Below, piece after piece: positions 12,301 through 23,463 of a stretch of 64,000 nucleotides of DNA. The notes beneath the pieces were generated by a model, which did no database searches, was not told the origin of the DNA, and saw only the letters and a list, made by a program, of their open reading frames with translations. A program made the position numbers and the translations under genes. The stretch is from Adenophora triphylla var. japonica (taxonomy: Eukaryota; Streptophyta; Magnoliopsida; Asterales; Campanulaceae): the NCBI GenBank assembly GCA_022495995.1, contig JAFEMH010000336.1:587001-651000 (forward strand), written 5' to 3'. Each line of letters opens with the position of its first letter. The stretch's first letter is position 1.

Positions 12301-12649
12301 TTCAGTCGACCTGCCTAAGGGCGACCTAAACTCCCCTGGAAAACCTATCCTATTTCTAAGAAAGGAGGGCTTTTGGACGTCCCTAACATAAAACAAGGTA
12401 ATATGGTCAAGCAGTTCATGGAATAAATGAAAAGCGACAACAGTTGAGTCGTCAATCACCACATTCTCAATTTCTCCTACAATGGGCAGCCCTATCTCAG
12501 TGTAATTCAACCCCCCAACTAGTCAAAATGGAGGCACACTCATCCAAGGACATCACTCTCCACTCACCGTTCACATTCTTACATGCCCTACGATTAACAG
12601 TACAGTAGCCATACCAAGCTCCTGGTTCACTACTAAAGGTCCTAGCCAT
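9393..12649 (-). pseudogene. Antisense gene of Tat copy 1 (Transposase_28-like), decayed
   Basis: This is the counterpart of the three-exon antisense gene at 51491-54780. The start ATG is at 12649 (MARTFS). Exon 1 runs to about 11340, exon 2 from about 11017 to 10325, and exon 3 from about 10235 to 9393. Exon 1 is split across several frames and has stops; exon 2 is open over much of its length (10418-10855). The last ~600 bp (9393-10001) are open and carry the C-terminal region FKEGDEFYDAIVARAQDFLE...QLARWFSE...SLVPYLENDLAFIAQEDEE followed by an acidic tail. This copy therefore preserves the tail that is broken in the younger copy. Its function is unknown. Confidence 0.75.
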
Positions 12650-13133
12650 GGCGGAATTGAACACAAAGCAGAAATTAAAGCCCTAGAACAAAAATACAAG
12701 GGAAATACCTTAATTGATTGAAGAAAGGGAGTTCGTTGCTGAAGCCGAGAACTGAGTTTAAGTCCTACTGCAATTCCGTGATTGTTGCCGGAGAAAAGGA
12801 GTTTGAAAACGGTAAGAATTCGAATGGGAGAGGAAGACTGAGTATTTCTATTTTCCTAAATTTGGAAGGGGAAAAGAAAATAGAAATTAATTTTCCAAAA
12901 TTAAAAGCTGAAGCGGTTTCCGAGAAGGAGTTCCAAGAGTCAGAATCGCAATCATTACTAAAACCGGCGCTCCTTCATCTCCAACCGTTCATCACCAACG
13001 ATCAGGATGTTGCCACGTCATCATGGTCGACCTACTTCAAAGACTAGTATCGACCTTCGAGTAAAGCAATTTTTGGCAAAGAAATCTTCTTAACTTCCAA
13101 GTCGACGAAGTCAACTCGAAATTTGGGGGCCAC

Positions 13134-13792
13134 TGAACATACCAAAAGTGTCGAGTTGGGCCAAACGAGTAAAGCCCAATCACAGATAGCATTGGCACCC
13201 ACATTCTCAATGAGACTGATCCAATCAGAACAAGGCCCAAGGCCCATCTCACACATCGGTCGACTAAGCCCATGGTCCGACTTACAGGTCCCGACCTAAC
13301 TTAGTCCGACCTCATGATCCATGCTACAATTCGGGTACGAACCATGCTCTACCCGACAGTCAGGTCGACCATTCCACGAATGGCGACCTCGACCTAACTC
13401 AACAAGTGACGACTTAACACTTGCCGGCTTATTTGGTTGAACAATCCTCATAACCACATCCCTATAAATCAGGGACCGTTATAAACATGTTCCCACGTCC
13501 AAGTAACTGCCGCTATAATCTCGGAGGACATGTCGCCTCCCCAAAAATACATCACTCTTGCCTATAAATACTTCATCACTACCAAACGGTGAAAGGTAAC
13601 TGCCATTTTGTATTCTGAGTTGATTATTCAATACATTTTGAGCTTTATACAACCATTATCTTACTCTCACGCCCGAGCGTCTTCGCCGGAGACACATCCG
13701 GCTAGTCGTGGGTTCTGTTTTCAGGTCAAGAAGCCAGGTGATCAATCCTGCCACGTGGAGGAAGATTGATAAGCACATTTCCTGCAGCATCA
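13134..13792 (+). mobile_element. 3' LTR of Tat copy 1 (659 bp)
   Basis: It starts TGAACATACC after the purine tract 'aatttgggggccac' and ends GCAGCATCA. It aligns throughout with the LTRs at 43868-44527 and 55258-55916. A TATA box (TATAAATA) is at 13563-13570. Between the antisense gene start (12649) and this LTR lies about 480 bp of element sequence without a gene. Confidence 0.9.
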
Positions 13793-14773
13793 GAGACTAT
13801 TTATACTATAAAATTTGCTAATACCCACTTCCATTATCATCCATTTAAACATTCTCTTGTTATTTTATCTCAATCATCTAAATGATTTATTTTAATTATT
13901 TTTAAATTATTAAATTATTTATATGCAAGACCTTAAAATACGTAGACAAAAGTGTTAATAGGAAAGACATTTATTTATTTTTACCTAGTGTTTTTTCAAA
14001 TGTGAGGCGCTAGATGTCTTTATTCACCTAGGTTATATCTATTTTCACCTACTATTTTTTATTCAATTTTGATCTCAATTAGTTAGAATTTTTTTAGACA
14101 ATGTGGTAAAAAATTATAAAAATTTAAGAATGCGTTTTGCAAATATTGAAATATAAACTTGAGAGGTGAATCTATTATTAAATATTTTTGTTGTTAATTA
14201 ACAAAAATAAATGTTAATGTGTTGTAAATTTATATTAATTATTAAAATTAATTACTTTTAAGTATTAAACTAAGTGGATAATTTCTAATAAATATTTTAT
14301 CAATGATATATTAAAAAAAAATGAAGAAACATGTAGTTTGATTATTGTTCTATGGAAAATAATAAACTAAAAATATAAATAAATTTATAGTAATCAAACT
14401 ACATGAGAAAATTGAGATCACATATACAGTATATGATTAATATTCAATGTGGTTTACTGGTACAATTTCATTTTGCACTTTCTAGAAAAATAGTCTACCT
14501 TTAATCACTGATTTTTCTTTAAGTATTTTTAATATCATATTAAATGTATTTAGATGTTTTTGTTGTTGTAATATTAATATTGTGACATTTTTTCTCTAAT
14601 ATGTGTCTTTAGGGTATAAAATAAAAAACTTAATTCAATACTAGAAAAAATAAACTTAGAGACAGAAAATTCGTCTCCAATTTCTAATTTGGAGACGAAT
14701 AAGGTGGTCACAAAAATCTAATCACATTACTAAAAATTGCTATAATTTTATAAATTCATTGTCATAATTAAAT
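13793..14773. other. AT-rich intergenic DNA with two hairpins
   Basis: I find no gene. Two perfect inverted repeats stand out: a 15 bp stem at 14330-14344 pairing with 14391-14405 (CATGTAGTTTGATTA and its complement), and a 12 bp stem at 14669-14680 pairing with 14689-14700 (ATTCGTCTCCAA, 8-base loop). Both could be remnants of small foldback elements. Confidence 0.6.
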
Positions 14774-15140
14774 GCAAAAAACTTGTAAAAAACGCGTTTT
14801 TTGTTAACCTTAACAAAAAACGTGTTTTTAGAACAGGTAGACTCTTCCGCCCCGCTCGCGGCGCCCAATTCCCGTTCATCCTCCTCCTCTCTCTACCCGC
14901 ACCTCTCTCTCTATACGCAGAAAACAATTCCTTCACCATTTCACCATTACAGCGGCCCCAGTCGTCGTCTTCAAATCCTCTGTCATTCATAATTTCTTCG
15001 ATGAATTAACACTCAATTCATTCAAAACTGGGGATTAATCGAACTGGGTAAATAAGGAAAAATCCAAAAACAGAGTGATTGATAGTGGGATGGATGAATG
15101 TACAGGGAGCCTAGGGAGAGAATAGAGGGATTGAAGAGAG

Positions 15141-15143
15141 TGC

Positions 15144-15205
<62 letters not shown>

Positions 15206-15239
15206 ATAGGGATGAAAGAAAGAAAGAAAGAAAGAAAGA
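15141..15239. repeat. Compound microsatellite (GT, GA, GAAA)
   Basis: A GT run (15141-15155) passes into a long GA run (15156-15202) and, after a short gap, a GAAA run (about 15213-15239). The minus-strand frame through it is low complexity and not a gene. Confidence 0.9.
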
Positions 15240-15319
15240 GTCAAAATCCTTCAACCAACGCCGCCCTGTTACCTGATCAAGCATGTCCTTGAGGTGAGAG
15301 ATTTAGTACCAGTTAACAT

Positions 15320-15790
15320 ATAATCAAGTGTCAATTGATGTATAATAGAGTGTCAGTTAGTGTATAATAAAGTGTCAGTAAGTGTGTAACTGAGTGTCAA
15401 TGTATTTTTGAATGCCAGTACATATTTTTTGGAATGCCAGTCCATGTTTTTTGAATGCCAGCAAAAACGATTATCAGTGTTTTTTTGAGTGTCAGTGTAT
15501 GTGTATTTGAATGCCAGTCCATGTTTTTTTGAATGCCAGTGCTTGTGTTTTTGAGAGCCAGCAAAAATATTAGTGTAACAAAGTGCCAGTGTTAGTGGAA
15601 CAGAGTGCCAGTATGAAGAGTGCCAGTTCATGTATATAAAAGTGCCCGTGTAAAAGTGTGAGTCTTAGGTTTAACAAAGTGCCGGTGCGATTTATACGGC
15701 ACTTTGTTCATGTCTGCGCACTTTTTTCACTGGCATTTTGTTACACATGCACTGGCACTTTATCACACTGGCACTTTGTTAAACAGGCAC
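15320..15790. repeat. Degenerate 'agtgtcagt/tgccagt' array
   Basis: Short words such as 'gagtgtcagt', 'gaatgccagt' and 'aaagtgccagt' recur every 20-40 bp. From about 15700 the same word continues in inverted orientation ('actggcactttgtt'). The array fills the middle of the Mutator-like element. Confidence 0.65.
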
Positions 15791-15962
15791 TGACATAAAC
15801 GGGAAACCCAAAACACGTTTTTCCTAAGTGACAGAAAAAACGCGTTTTTCATAAGACCAACTCTAATTAAATATAGTCAAGAGCACAAATTAAAATAATC
15901 GATATTTTAATTGAAGTCGGTGGTGGATTATTATGATTTTGATATATACTTATATATACATA

Positions 15963-16271
15963 ATTCCTTCGTCCCAGTCCAAGCTTTAACATTTTGGTGT
16001 TGACACAAAATTTAAGGAAAGTATTGAGTGAAAAATGGTTGTAAGAGAGAATAAGTGAGTGGGTAAGACAAGTGAGGCGCATAATTTAAATGTGTGAGGG
16101 AGAAAAGTTAGTGGGTATGACAAGTGGGACCCATAATTTATGAATGTGAGTATGAGAAGTGGGGTATGTATAATTGAATATTAATAAAACTTTTTCATTT
16201 TAGGAAATGTAAAGCTTCTACTGGGATATTCATTTGAATAAAAGGTGAATCTTCAGATGGAACGGAGGGGA
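15963..16271. mobile_element. Stowaway-like MITE
   Basis: The left end 'attccttcgtcccagtcc' and right end 'ggaacggagggga' are inverted relatives of the plant Stowaway terminus CTCCCTCCGTCCC and lie at TA sites. Subterminal arms 'tcccagtccaagcttta' and 'taaagcttctactggga' are also inverted. The right arm carries about 30 extra bases before the terminus. Confidence 0.6.
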
Positions 16272-16275
16272 TATA

Positions 16276-16495
16276 TATATACATACTAGTAAAAGCCCGT
16301 GTCCAATGACACGTGTTTTTTTAAGGGCAAAATGGGAAAGGGACAACTTAGTGAGGGCAAAATGGGAAATTCGGCACTTGGTACTGTTCATTGTACTGTA
16401 GCACCCCGTTCCCATTTTTTTTTTTCCTTTTTTTTGTAAAAGAAGGGGATCAACACATTTCACCGCTTACGCACTTCAAAGCGTGCCTGCTATAG
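16276..16495. repeat. Dispersed repeat, 'actagta..gcccgtgtcc' family, copy 1
   Basis: It begins in an AT run with 'actagtaaaagcccgtgtcc', contains two 'agggcaaaatggga' words and 'cacttggtactgttcattg', and ends near 'gctatagata'. The same order of words occurs at 58028-58213, so this is an interspersed family. I see no coding capacity and cannot name the family. Confidence 0.65.
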
Positions 16496-17533
16496 ATAAA
16501 GAGAGAGAGAGAGAGAGAGAGTAAAGGGGGTTGTGATAAATTCAATCAATGAAGCACATTGAGTATACAACCTATCTTATTAGTTGATTGCATTAACAAA
16601 GTTAGGGTTGGGAGGTGGCTAATAATTAAAGCTAAACGTTCTTCTCCCATTAAATGAACCTCCCCTTCCTTTCACTTGAGCTTTGCAAAAAAAGAAAACA
16701 AAAGAAAAAAAAAAAACCACTTGTGTAATCTAAACTACGTTTTTAAGGAACTATCTAAACTACGTTTTTAAGGAACTAAAACTCCTTAATTGTAGTTTAG
16801 GTAGCTCAGTGACAAGGAGACAATACTTACTAAGAAAGGTTTTGTATTTGAGTGATGGAAGAAACAATTTTATAATAAATGTTAAATTATTCTGAAAACG
16901 CTAGCATGGGATAAGCAGTTTTTTTTTTTTTTTTTTTTCAAGTAGTGGGATACTGTATGTGCTGTGGAGTCAAAGTTTCTTCACTCATCACCAAAACTAA
17001 CATCTTTTGACGGATTTTGGGCCAGTTAAGTTTTAAGACGAATGTACACAGAAGCCAGTTGAACAACATTAAGAAGGGTTGAGATACACATACTCAGAAT
17101 AGAGGAATCACATTATCACAATGTCGAAAGTATCTTTAAAAAGGAAAAATAATTACGTGAATAGTCGAGATTGAAACAAATGGATAAAATAAAGTGCAAT
17201 CCGAACAGGTCGACATCGAAACAAATCAAAACAGAGAAACTTTATCTATTCCCCAAATACCATAATTAATCCATTCCCAAATTACATGTCACATCTTAAG
17301 TCATTAACCCCCGGACCGCACCGCACATGCATCCTCCACTTTAATAATTAATAATAATAATAATAATCCATACTTTACAGATGGCATTGCAGATGTGACT
17401 GGCCGTTAGCTAAAATTAATAATTAGCTTTTCATTTTTAATTAATTATAATAAACCCCATACCATACCTGACTAACTAGAAAAGAGGAGGGAAACAAATC
17501 AAACCTTAAACTATAAAAAGAGCGCCAAAATTT
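16496..17533. other. Intergenic region downstream of the LONGIFOLIA-like gene
   Basis: I find no gene. It includes a GA run (about 16499-16521), a T20 run (16919-16938), a near-perfect direct repeat of 'atctaaactacgtttttaag' near 16729-16775, and a TAA microsatellite (17341-17368). The last few hundred bases before 17534 should include the 3' UTR of the minus-strand gene. Confidence 0.6.
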
Positions 17534-20500
17534 CTAAAAAACCAACTTCCTACGAGGCGCCATCATTGAACTTTTCCAGGCTAGATCTTGGATCGTTTCG
17601 CTAACCAAATCCTTGAATATCAGCCGTTCGATGTTGAGCACCGCCTCCGACATCTCCACCGGCTGATCTCCCCACCCGGTGATCACCGACAAGTCCTTCC
17701 TCAATGCACCACAAATGACCTCCAATAAGTCATCCGCCGTCTCATGCTCGCGAATACTCTGAAATTCTAACCAAATTTTATGCAAGGGCGGCATTGTAAT
17801 GCCGGAGTCCGTCCATGAGACGGCGGCCACTGATGCCTTCCACAGAGGCAGTTGCTTGTTCCGGTCAAGGATTTCGGTTACCACGTCGAATGTAAGCTTT
17901 CTTTGGAGCTTGGAGGCTCTTGAAGTGTCCTTTCCTTTAAGATATTGCTGCTTCTCTAGTAAAGAGAAGACTCCGGAGTCTTCAGGTAGATATGTGATCG
18001 CACGCAAGATCTCGGATATGTAGATGAAATCTGCATCGTCCACTGATACGTTGTTTTTTATAGGGGAGATAGACGGGCTCCAGATTTCATCCTCCAAATC
18101 AACGGTTGTATCTGTTGAATAAAACACAACTATTGTTATAAGAAAACAATCAAATTTGTGGATACTTAGATATGAAAATGTTGCCATACCCAATTTGCTA
18201 CTCCATTGATCAATCGTGATTTAGGTCATGGAGCCAATTTTGGCAATGATCTAAGACTAAAATCTCCTGTCGTGAAACAGATTTAATCTTATCCGTCATT
18301 CTCAAAAAGGGCTTGTGGCCTAAATCACGAAGGAAACAATCGAACTAGATAATTAAGATCGGTTGCATAACATGGACATGAAACTGTTGTTGCTGTTCCA
18401 ATGCAGCAATCGGTCGTGATTTAGGTCACAAAATCTATTTTTGGCAATGATCTGTTATATTAAACAATCCGCATATGGGTACTTTATGAGACCGATTTAA
18501 TATGATCCATCATTCTACATTGTGACCTTAAACACGATCGACCGCAACAATGAAACAGCACAACGGTTCCAAATCTTGCATACATCACTATCCAAATGAA
18601 GTTAAATGAACTGGCAAAATAAAGGCCAGACAAGTCTTAAATCAGTTGGGAACTTTTCTTAAGAGTTTAATGGCTAAAAAGCTTTGTTTTCAAAGACTGC
18701 TTAAGCGCGCTGCAGGCCCCGCCTGGCGTGGCTCGCCCGAACGCCTGGCTTCTAAGCCTCCGCTGCCGACTAATCCCGACTAGCCTCGTGGGAGCCACAG
18801 CCCCGACGCCAGATCCGCCAAGATTTTTTAAAAAAGTGCAAAGGCAATGTAAGTAGAACAAGTATAGGACCACAAACACACAGTGATCATGACCACAGGC
18901 AAAGCCAAATTGGGGGAAATATAATTTCAACAAGCTTTTATTTTGACAAAGAGTTGCGCCTTATAAAGAAAAATTACACAGTTCAAGCTGAAATTGTTGA
19001 ACAATTAGCATGTGTCATTGTCAAACATTCATGCCTGTTCCCATGTGATTCACTCCTCCCAAAGGATTATATATTTATTTGCTCTTAAATTAGGGCGACT
19101 GAGAGCAAACTAATATGGAATACAACATTGTTATCTTATTAACGTTTCAACTTTATAAGCAACAAATCAACAACCTTGTTTGATGTGGATGTTATCAACT
19201 TTATTTCCACATCAACAGAATTATTGATTTCTTACTTTTCAATTGAAATGTAAAATCAATGACATGGGGTTACTTTTAAAGTGCATGATATATGCTCCCG
19301 ACATCACTTGATTTAGTATTTTAGCTATTCACTTTTTTTGTTTTTGATTTGAAACTGCTTCTCATATATCCCCTTCGACCCACTTCAAGAGTTCTAGGGT
19401 AGTATTTCACGTTTCTTAAGATTTTTTTTTTTTTAAATGAATAAAAAATTGCAATTGGGTAGAAGATTAGAGGAGATAAAAGGTAAAAGTTAAAACATTT
19501 ATGATTAAACCTCTTTTTTAATGATTTTTTTAAAATATGTTAATATTATAAGCGCATAATGAATTATTTTTTGTAAATATATTTACATTATAAGAGTATA
19601 AATGTCTGAAATACTGTTCAAAATTTGTTTTTATGGAATTAGACTCTTAGTCTGGAACTGATCAAAAGAGAAATTATAACTCTTGATTGATGGGACGGAG
19701 GGAGTATATATTTTTTAAAAAATTATTAGTTAAAATTCTTGTGTCTTCAAAAAAAGAAAAAATTGCTTTTCCATTTGTATTTTATTTTAACGAGGCTAGT
19801 TGTATAGCATGTATTTATTGAGAGTGACAAACAAAAATCTGACCCAATAGGAAGGAGCCACGTCAGTGAACTGAAATCAATGCAGGCAGGACTGAATCAC
19901 AGATAACAGCAAAACTCGAGGAGAAAGGCCGAAGGGGTTGGGATTAGTTCGGCGGAGTAAAAGCAGATAAACGTCATGTGTGTGCGTACCTTTGAAATCA
20001 ATGCTTCGTTTCATAACTGGTGACGGTGATGACGACGACGTTAACTCGTCCTTGTAAAACGACGAGTCAAGCACCGATACTGGACTCGGTTGTAACTCGT
20101 TCCCATTCATCTCTGCTATACTGTTCAACAACTTATCACATCTATCCAGTAGATTCTTACCTTCCTTGTAATCTTCCATCTTCAACCTCTGCATTTCAAT
20201 GAACAAGAAATTAACTTAAAATTAATCCTAATTTGACATAATTTGAAGGAAATTGAAACGAATTGATTGTAGAATGTGAAATTTGTGTACCTCTGTATCG
20301 GTATGGGAAGATGTACTGACGGTGCTTTCAGAAATGGAGGAGGATTCATCCTCTGTGACGAGGTTTTTTAACATTTTGTGCTTGGGAGAAGCATGAGCCG
20401 TTGGTTTTTTGATTCTTGGTGACCGGTTTGTTACGGCCGCTTGATCTGATACACTTTTTCTGGAAGTGAGCTTTGGAGATTGTACCGGTGATACTCGCCG

Positions 20501-21915
20501 TGGCTCCGGTTCGTTGGCTCTCTTTTGTGTTTGAATGCTCAACGGTTTGTGTTTGACGATTGTATTGGAGTTCTTCATTGAATTTGTTTCAGTTCTCGTC
20601 GGTGACGCTGAATTTCTCGATCTCACTGGACTTCTGACATTTCGATCAATGCCGGTGCGTTCTCGCCGAGGACTCATCGACGGAGTATTTTCGCCGGCGA
20701 AATTGAGATTTCTTCTTATGCCGGCGGTATCGATTCCAGCTCTACCGTTGGGAGACGGTGATCGCCATGGCTTCATGAGGACAATCGGAGACTCGTCTGC
20801 GGCGGCGAAACTCTTATCGTAGACAAAGTTCCGTTGACTGATTTGATTTGAAGCCTTTTTGGAATGCAAGAGGCCTTTGAGTTGCAATGCTTCGAGGATT
20901 TGCTTCAGCGTTTCGAGATCTGCTGACTGTTCATCAATTCCTCTCATCTTCAATCTCTTCTCAATCTCTCCTAAGATTGACACTGTCGTTTGCTTCGGCT
21001 CCGGGAAGAAATCCGCCGAGTCAAAATAACTTCGCCGTTGTTGTGGTGATCGCCACGGAGAGGACCTTGCAGGTTTAGCTTTCTTCACGTTTCCTGAAAC
21101 AAACTCCTTCGGATCCGTCGCTCTGTAATTCGACGTCGTTTTATTAATTCCGTTTCCAGCATTCTCTCTGACCGCATTCTTTGTCAAGTTGTTATTCCGG
21201 AAATTGTTGACATCGACAAATCGAGAATGGAACAGATCTCTTGATACTCTGGATTCCGACGCTGATCTTCTCAGCTCCGGCTTCTTAACCGGTTCGGGGC
21301 TTGCATTTGCCGGCAACGGTTCAAGCCCCATGAGTCTTCCAATAACGCTAGTAGATCGATGTTGCTTGTCATCGCCGTTCACCGGCGAGCTATCGCAACG
21401 CTTTGTACGAGTCTCCCTCGGATAAAAGCTTCCTTTCGCATCAACGGTTGCCCTACTGTCTAACGACAGCCGTGGCGCTTCTTTGCAGAACTTCCATGAA
21501 GATTTCGTTCCTTCTTTCAGCTCGAAAATTGGCAGAGGGAGCGGCGATTTAGGCTGTGTTTCTGGAACTTTATACGGCAACGGCGATTTAAGCTCCGTTG
21601 ATGGAGCAACCACCAATTTCACTGGTTTTGGCGATTCAATTGACTTCGCCGGCTCGGGTGACGAAATAGCTCCCTGATAATTTCACACATGTATATTCAA
21701 ACTCAACAATCTACAATTAACGAGCAGTACAAAAATAAAATTGACATAATCAATTAACAACTGACCGTGGCCGGAAGGAGACGCTTTGTAGAGTACATCC
21801 TTCTACCAAACAAAATATGATGGCGATCAAAGAGCTGAAAGAAACCAGACATACATCCCATCTGTTTCTCAATCTGCTTCTCCAAATGCTGGTCCTGCAC
21901 TAACCCCTTCATCAT
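17534..21915 (-). CDS. LONGIFOLIA/TRM-family protein (DUF3741-DUF4378), four exons
   Basis: Predicted exons on the minus strand are 21915-21766, 21673-20291, 20188-19990 and 18111-17534. All junctions are GT-AG with matching phase, giving about 769 residues. The first ATG follows an in-frame TAG about 40 bp upstream. Family features are an N-terminal GCMSGFFQLFDRHH motif (residues ~23-36), RLSLDSR (~118), the RLMGLEPLP motif of DUF3741 (~163-171), LKQILEALQLKGLL, PSPVSVLDSSFYKDE in exon 3, and a C-terminal DUF4378 region with YISEILRA and LNIERLIFKDLVSETI. TRM proteins bind TON1 and microtubules; the Arabidopsis LNG1/LNG2 members promote lengthwise cell and organ growth. Introns 1 and 2 are about 100 bp. 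Intron 3 is ~1.9 kb and filled with small transposons. It looks intact. The exact TRM subgroup (LNG1/2 or TRM3/4) is not resolved by eye. Confidence 0.88.
18202..18568. repeat. Two adjacent foldback MITE copies in intron 3
   Basis: Each copy is bounded by inverted arms containing 'cgtgatttaggtca' and its complement: about 18202-18345 and 18382-18568. The second has arms of about 45 bp ('tgttgctgttcc...gcaatcggtcgtg'). They share a 'ttggcaatgatct' interior and appear to be one family inserted or duplicated side by side. Confidence 0.65.
18683..18825. other. GC-rich island inside intron 3
   Basis: About 140 bp, starting near 'gcttaagcgcgctgcaggcc' and ending near 'cgacgccagatccgcc', is far richer in GC than the AT-rich intron around it. 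Words such as 'gccgactaatcccgactag' recall dispersed plant repeats. No gene is evident, and the short minus-strand frame is not convincing. Confidence 0.5.
19369..19704. mobile_element. Stowaway-like MITE in intron 3
   Basis: The left terminus 'tccccttcgacccac' with 'ttcaagagtt' and the right terminus 'aactcttgattgatgggacg' + 'gagggag' form inverted arms of about 28 bp at TA sites. The size of about 336 bp and the CTCCCTCCGTCCC-type end fit Stowaway/mariner MITEs. Confidence 0.75.
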
Positions 21916-22510
21916 TCTCGGCGACTTCTCACGCTCCGGAACTCTATCTAACTAGGATTTATTAACGTCATATTGGCTTCAAAACGGCATTGTGACTTTC
22001 ACTTTTTTGCTGTGTGTTGAACTTTTCACTTTATCTGCAACTCCCGCTTTCTGCTCATTTAAAGGGGTCGGGGGGGTTTAGATTGAAAAGACGATTTTGC
22101 CCTTTAGGGATATAGATGGAATTTCGTTTAATGAACTATCTCGTAGGGGTGTAAATGTTTCGGTTTGTGCCAATTTACAGACCGAATCACTAGTAATCGG
22201 TTTGAAAAAATTTCAAACCGAATCGAACCATGAAAAAATTCAAACCGAACCGAACCGTCATAGTTTGGTTCGATTTGGTTCGAACCGCGGTTTACACAAT
22301 TCAAACCACGGTTCAAACCATGAAATAGAACATTGCTTAAACCATTAATTAGAACATGGTTTCAAACTTTCAAACTACACAATTCATTGTCATACTTGTT
22401 TGAATTTTCCAAACATAACATACATAAAAGATTTAGTATTTAAACACAGTTTGAAATTGTGCTTTAATGTTTATAATAACAAAATGCATTTGAGTACTTG
22501 TAATGGTATA
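21916..22510. promoter_or_regulatory. Upstream region of the LONGIFOLIA-like gene, with a repeat
   Basis: This should hold the 5' UTR and promoter of the minus-strand gene. I see no clear TATA box. At about 22143-22330 a degenerate repeat of 'aaaccgaatcgaacc' and its inverse 'ggttcgatttggttcg' begins with 'taggggtgtaaat', a start seen in hAT-like plant MITEs. No other gene is evident. Confidence 0.5.
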
Positions 22511-22544
22511 CTCCCTCCGTCCCAGCAAAAGTGTCACTTTTTGA
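22511..22544. mobile_element. Truncated Stowaway-like MITE end
   Basis: 'ctccctccgtcccagcaaaa' follows a TA and is a classic Stowaway left terminus. The element is cut after about 34 bp by the next repeat, and no right end is present. Confidence 0.6.
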
Positions 22545-22807
22545 TGTGTACGCAGCGGAATAATTTAAAGAGACTCGCCTAATCGAATCTCAAATGAGAC
22601 TTTCGAGGGAAATCTCAAACCCAATAACAACTCACCACCTTTGGAATCCACCAAAAGGATAAGAGTTGGGATAAAGTTCGCCACTAATCGGAATCCACCG
22701 AATAGATAAGAACAAATAAACTAAAGTTAAAATTAACTTAGAATATAAACCGAAAAGGGACAATAATTGCAAAGCAATAATTTGATTGTATATAACTTGA
22801 TCTATCC
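22545..22807 (-). mobile_element. Fragment of a copia-type LTR
   Basis: The start 'tgtgtacgcagcggaa' resembles the edge of the copia LTR at 60009 ('tgttgg...atgcgcagcggaa'), which reads TG on this strand and ends in CA on the minus strand. About 260 bp are present before the family R LTR begins at 22808. Assignment rests on this end only. Confidence 0.4.
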
Positions 22808-23463
22808 TGATGCTGCAGGAATTGTGCTTATCAATCTTCCTCCACGTGGCAGGACTGATCACTTGGCTCCTTGACCTGAAAACAGAACCCACGACTAGCC
22901 GGATGTGTCTCCGGCGAAGACGCTCGGGCGTGAGAGTAAGATCACAGTTGTATATAGCTCAAAATGTATTGAATAATGAACTCTGAATACAAAATGGCAG
23001 TTACCTTTCACCGTTTGGTAGTGATGAAGTATTTATAGGCATGAGTGATGTATTTTTGGGGAGGCGGCATGTCCTCCGAGATTATAGCGGCGGTTACTTG
23101 GTCATGGGCACGTGTCTATAACGGTCCCTGATTTGTAGGGATGCAGTTGTGAGCATTGATTGACCAAATAAGCCGCAAGTGTCGGGTCGTCACCGCCGAT
23201 TTAGGTCGAGGTCGCCACTCGTGGAATGGTCGCACTGACTGCCTGGGTAGTACGGTTCGTACCCGAATAGTAGCATGGATCATGAGGTCGGACTAAGTTA
23301 GGTCGGGACCTATAAGTCGGACCATGGGCTTAGTCGACTGATGTGTGAGATGGGCCTTGGGCATTGTTCTGATTGGATTAGTTTAGTTGAGAATGTGATG
23401 GCCAAGGTTGCTTGTGATTGGGCTTTACTGGCTTGGCCCAATTCGACACTTTTGGTATGTTCA
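22808..23463 (-). mobile_element. 3' LTR of Tat copy 2 (656 bp)
   Basis: The reverse complement of the family R LTR: it begins TGATGCTGCAGG and ends GGTATGTTCA, followed by 'gtggcccccaact', the polypurine tract in reverse. It is clearly more divergent from the LTR pair of copy 3 than those two are from each other. Confidence 0.88.

Larger units (their letters stand above)
7578..13792 (+). mobile_element. 5'-truncated Tat (family R) retrotransposon, copy 1
   Basis: From about 7578 the sequence follows the complete element at 43868-55916, entering it within integrase (equivalent to about 49690) and running to the end of the 3' LTR. It contains the integrase tail, the ~31 bp repeat block, the antisense three-exon gene and the LTR at 13134-13792. 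Left of 7578 the homology ends abruptly at the Ogre/Tat LTR and primer site. The 5' LTR, gag, protease, RT and both RNase H domains are missing. The bases after the LTR (GAGAC) cannot be checked as a target duplication because the left end is lost. Confidence 0.85.
14774..15863. mobile_element. Non-autonomous DNA transposon with 9 bp TSD (Mutator-like)
   Basis: The ~1.09 kb block is flanked by the 9 bp direct repeat TAATTAAAT (14765-14773 and 15864-15872). Inner arms of about 45 bp are inverted copies of each other: a left arm with 'aaaaaacgcgttttttg' then 'aaaaaacgtgttttt', and a right arm with 'aaacacgtttttcc' then 'aaaaaacgcgttttt'. A 9 bp duplication is typical of Mutator-like elements. 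The outermost ~12 bp of the two arms agree poorly. There is no transposase frame. The interior holds microsatellites and a 'tgccagt' repeat array. Confidence 0.6.

Noticed and set aside
15035..15244. Minus-strand frame of Ser-Leu repeats
   Set aside because: Translation of the GA and GAAA microsatellite.
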